NCBI RefSeq assembly: GCF_030053135.1
Contig: NZ_CP125652.1
Span: 806,001-870,000, forward strand
Length of the DNA: 64,000 bases
Origin: Rhizobium sp. BT04
Lineage (GTDB): Bacteria > Pseudomonadota > Alphaproteobacteria > Rhizobiales > Rhizobiaceae
Direction: 5' to 3'
The notes below the pieces were generated by a model. The model did no database searches and was not told the origin of the DNA. It was given only the letters and a program-made list of their open reading frames with translations. A program made the translations under genes and the position numbers. This document shows, piece after piece, positions 58,028-64,000 of the stretch; the first letter of the stretch is position 1, and each line of letters opens with the position of its first letter.

Positions 58028-58054
58028 AAAGGCGGAAGCTAAGCCTCCGCCTTT
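58028..58054 (-). terminator. Rho-independent terminator after alaS
   Basis: AAAGGCGGA (58028-58036) pairs with TCCGCCTTT (58046-58054) over a 9-base loop. On the minus strand the stem ends in TTTACTTTGTT. It lies 25 bp past the alaS stop. Confidence 0.82.
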
Positions 58055-58079
58055 CGAAACGCATTGATAAACCGACAGA

Positions 58080-60734
<2,655 letters not shown>

Positions 60735-60820
60735 GCTATGCCCTTCAATGCTGCCGAAGGCAGGTAAATTTAAATTCATCGGCTTTTAACGTTCGCCTCC
60801 GCCACTGTCCAGCAGACAAA

Positions 60821-60856
60821 CAAAACCGGCCGCATTCTCATCAGGAATGCGGCCGG
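60821..60856 (-). terminator. Rho-independent terminator after recA
   Basis: CCGGCCGCATTC (60826-60837) and GAATGCGGCCGG (60845-60856) form a 12-bp perfect stem. On the minus strand it is followed by TTTTGTTTG. It lies 32 bp past the recA stop. Confidence 0.92.
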
Positions 60857-60887
60857 CTTGGACTTTCAAAGGGACTGGCAGAAAAAC

Positions 60888-61976
<1,089 letters not shown>

Positions 61977-62023
61977 CCGATCCACCTTTAGGTTATTGAA
62001 GCCGCTCAAGCAATGTCGAGTTT

Positions 62024-62038
62024 GTACCCTATTTGTTC
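62024..62038 (-). promoter_or_regulatory. LexA SOS operator of recA (GAAC-N7-GTAC)
   Basis: On the minus strand the site reads GAACAAATAGGGTAC, an exact GAAC-N7-GTAC. This form was described for the R. etli recA operator and is a variant of the alphaproteobacterial LexA box. It supports SOS induction of recA and a Rhizobium identity. Confidence 0.88.
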
Positions 62039-62205
62039 CATTCTCGCAATAGGCGATCAAACAATTGAAAGAAAAAGGTAAAATGGCCCGTGTTCTGTAT
62101 TTGTTTTATCGATGAAAAGCAACGACTTAGGTCTGAAGCACCGACACGCGCGCGCCAAAACCCATCGCATCGATTCGCGCTTCGAGCCTCAGGAGAGCGG
62201 CTGAA

Positions 62206-63150
62206 ATGAACAGAAAGATTCTCGTTCTCGGTGGTGCCCATATCGATCGGCGCGGCCGCATCTCCGGCGAGACGGCGCCTGGCGCCAGCAATCCCGGCAC
62301 ATGGTTCGAGGAGCCGGGCGGGGGTGGTTTCAATGCGGCGCGCAACCTTGCAAGGCTCGGTTTCCAGGTAACGATGATTTCGCCGCGCGGCGGCGATCCC
62401 ATCGGCGAGATGGTCGGCGAAGCCGCCGATGTCGCCGGTATCGACGACCGCCCCTTCGTCTTCCTCGACCGCAAGACGCCGAGCTACACGGCGATCATCG
62501 AAAGGGACGGCAATCTGGTGATCGCCCTTGCCGACATGGATCTTTACCGCTTCTTCGTGCCGCGGCGTCTCTCGATCCGCTGGGTGCGAGAGGCCTTCGC
62601 CGCCCATGATTTGATTCTTTTCGATGCCAACCTGCCGGAAGAGACGATCGCGGAAATCGTCGCCAAGGCGCGTTCCCTTGCGAAGCCCGCTGCGGCAATC
62701 GCCATCTCGCCGGCCAAGGTCGTCAGGCTGAAACCCTGCATCGGGGATATAGACTACCTCTTCCTGAACGAGGCAGAAGCGGGGGCTCTGACCGGGCAGC
62801 AGCCGGAGAATGCCGCCGGCTGGCCGCCGCTTCTGAACGAGATCGGCATCAAGAACGCCGTCGTCACCCGCGGCCGCCGTGAACTGGTCGCACTATGCGA
62901 CGGCCGCGCTGTGACGCTGCAGCCGCCGATCGCCGAGACCGTCGCCGATGTCACGGGTGCCGGCGATTCTCTTGCCGCCGGCACGATTGCCGCCTTGATG
63001 CTCGGCCTGCCGCTCGAAGAAGCCGTGCGCCACGGCACCGCGGCCGCGACGCTGACGGTGCAGTCGCGGCACGCCGTCAACGAAAATCTGACGCCAGATC
63101 TCTTGAATGAGGCGCTTGCCCTTGTTCCCGAGGTCAGAATTCTGCATTGA
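62206..63150 (+). CDS. psuK: PfkB-family kinase, probable pseudouridine kinase
   Basis: The 314-residue protein has the ribokinase-type signatures GGAHIDRRGRI near residue 9, GGGGFNAARNLARLG (about 38-52) and DVTGAGDSLAAGT (about 247-259) with the catalytic Asp. It sits 88 bp upstream of psuG, and the pair converts pseudouridine to uracil plus ribose 5-phosphate. The pseudouridine specificity is inferred from this neighbour. Confidence 0.9.
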   Translation: MNRKILVLGGAHIDRRGRISGETAPGASNPGTWFEEPGGGGFNAARNLARLGFQVTMISPRGGDPIGEMVGEAADVAGIDDRPFVFLDRKTPSYTAIIERDGNLVIALADMDLYRFFVPRRLSIRWVREAFAAHDLILFDANLPEETIAEIVAKARSLAKPAAAIAISPAKVVRLKPCIGDIDYLFLNEAEAGALTGQQPENAAGWPPLLNEIGIKNAVVTRGRRELVALCDGRAVTLQPPIAETVADVTGAGDSLAAGTIAALMLGLPLEEAVRHGTAAATLTVQSRHAVNENLTPDLLNEALALVPEVRILH

Positions 63151-63169
63151 AACGGCGAATTGAAGAATT

Positions 63170-63217
63170 GAGCATGATGTCGTCCGAAAACCGCTCGCAC
63201 TTTTCGGCATCATGCTC
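63170..63217. repeat. Rhizobial palindromic repeat between psuK and psuG
   Basis: GAGCATGATG (63170-63179) and CATCATGCTC (63208-63217) form perfect outer arms, with CCGAAAA and TTTTCGG paired inside. This GAGCATGATGTCGTCCGAAA-type palindrome is frequent in rhizobial intergenic regions. Confidence 0.75.
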
Positions 63218-63238
63218 TGTCGATCACAGGACAAGACC

Positions 63239-64000
63239 ATGACCAAACCCATCTCTCCTCTTCTGCCGATCGCCTATTCGAAGGAGGTATCGAGCGCCAA
63301 GCAGCGCGGCGCGCCGCTGGTGGCGCTGGAATCGACGATCATCACCCACGGCATGCCCTATCCCGGCAATATCGAGATGGCCCGTAGCGTCGAGACGATC
63401 ATTCGCGAACAGGGTGCGGTGCCGGCAACGATCGCCGTCATCCACGGCACGCTGCATATCGGCCTTGAAGCCGGCGAACTGGAGCAGCTCGCCAAGGCGA
63501 CCGAAGTGATGAAGGTGTCGCGCGCTGATCTTGCCTTCGCGATCGCCGAGCGCCGCACCGGCGCCACCACCGTCGCGGCGACGATGATTGCGGCCGCCCG
63601 CGCCGGTATCCGCGTCTTTGCCACGGGCGGCATTGGCGGCGTGCATCGCGGCGCCGAGGAAAGCTTCGATATCTCGGCCGATCTCGAGGAGCTCGCCCGC
63701 ACCGGCGTCATCGTCGTCTGCGCCGGCGCCAAGGCGATCCTCGATATTCCGAAGACGCTTGAGGTGCTGGAAACCCGCGGCGTTCCCGTCGTCACCTATG
63801 AAAGCGAAGAATTCCCCGCTTTCTGGTCGCGCTCCTCGGGCATCCGTAGCCCGCTGGCGCTGAACAGCCCGGCGGCAATCGCCAATTTCCAGACGGTACG
63901 CGAACAGCTCGGCATCGACGGCGGCATGCTGGTTGCCAATCCGGTGCCGGAGGCCGACGAGATCGCGCGCGAGGAGATGGAAATCTATATCGAGCGGGCT
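63239..64000 (+). CDS. psuG: Pseudouridine-5'-phosphate glycosidase, 3' end cut by window
   Basis: The first 254 codons are visible. VALESTIITHGMPYP near residue 28, TIAVIHGTLHIGL and ATGGIGGVHRGAE match PsuG. The enzyme cleaves the C-C glycosidic bond of pseudouridine 5'-phosphate to uracil and ribose 5-phosphate. AGGA lies 9 bases before the ATG. The C-terminus lies beyond the right edge. Confidence 0.94.
   Translation, partial: MTKPISPLLPIAYSKEVSSAKQRGAPLVALESTIITHGMPYPGNIEMARSVETIIREQGAVPATIAVIHGTLHIGLEAGELEQLAKATEVMKVSRADLAFAIAERRTGATTVAATMIAAARAGIRVFATGGIGGVHRGAEESFDISADLEELARTGVIVVCAGAKAILDIPKTLEVLETRGVPVVTYESEEFPAFWSRSSGIRSPLALNSPAAIANFQTVREQLGIDGGMLVANPVPEADEIAREEMEIYIERA

Overview
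The window looks like a stretch of Rhizobium chromosome, most likely from the R. etli / R. leguminosarum / R. phaseoli group. Supporting signs are GC-rich coding sequence, rhizobial intergenic palindromes (22.34, 57.85 and 63.17 kb), a phosphoribosylformylglycinamidine pathway with separate PurS/PurQ/PurL subunits, and a recA operator of the exact form GAAC-N7-GTAC described for R. etli. No tRNA, rRNA, insertion sequence, prophage or CRISPR array was seen.

Layout. 0-12 kb: a truncated AsmA/DUF3971-type membrane protein, then peroxiredoxin, DUF455 ferritin-like protein, LytM/M23 peptidase, DEAD-box helicase, Nudix hydrolase, TfoX-N protein, flavin reductase, a LivK-like binding protein, rpe, a DUF2259 secreted protein, a small membrane protein and purB. 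12-17 kb: iron-permease-like and DUF2189 membrane proteins, an RBBP9-type hydrolase and a PAS-PAS-GGDEF-EAL c-di-GMP enzyme. 17-25 kb: a purine block purC-purS-kptA-purQ ... purL-bolA. An RNA 2'-phosphotransferase gene (kptA) is embedded between purS and purQ and overlaps the purQ start. A lipoprotein, a DUF1127 gene diverging from a MocR regulator, and a PagL-like gene lie between purQ and purL.

25.3-36.2 kb is the most distinctive region: an accessory catabolic island of 14 genes between bolA and the grxD side of the chromosome. A GntR/FCD regulator heads a ten-gene minus-strand operon: AP-endonuclease-2-type TIM barrel, polar amino-acid-type ABC transporter, shikimate/quinate dehydrogenase homologue, 5-carboxymethyl-2-hydroxymuconate isomerase, type II dehydroquinase and a Gfo/Idh/MocA dehydrogenase. 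It diverges from a four-gene plus-strand operon: intradiol dioxygenase, HpaH-like hydratase, HpaI-like aldolase and a binding-protein-like polypeptide without a signal peptide. Each divergent promoter carries one copy of a near-identical 16-bp operator (14 of 16 bases) directly after its -35 hexamer. I infer a self-contained, ligand-induced uptake and degradation system for a hydroaromatic or aromatic acid that combines quinate/shikimate-type chemistry with homoprotocatechuate-type lower-pathway enzymes. The combination does not match a textbook pathway and is the best candidate here for an undescribed system.

36-64 kb returns to a mainly housekeeping layout: a membrane hydrolase, a histone-tail-like basic protein, a di-heme cytochrome c, grxD, two tandem Bcr/CflA-type MFS exporters, a divergent dapF-like gene lacking one catalytic cysteine, two tandem inositol-monophosphatase paralogues, ttcA, glsA, rpsD, a HerA-like ATPase, an AAC(6')-like acetyltransferase, murI, a TrmJ-like methyltransferase, a FUSC transporter, icd, a GNAT protein, a glutathione transferase, an AraC/GyrI regulator, alaS, recA, psuK and the start of psuG.
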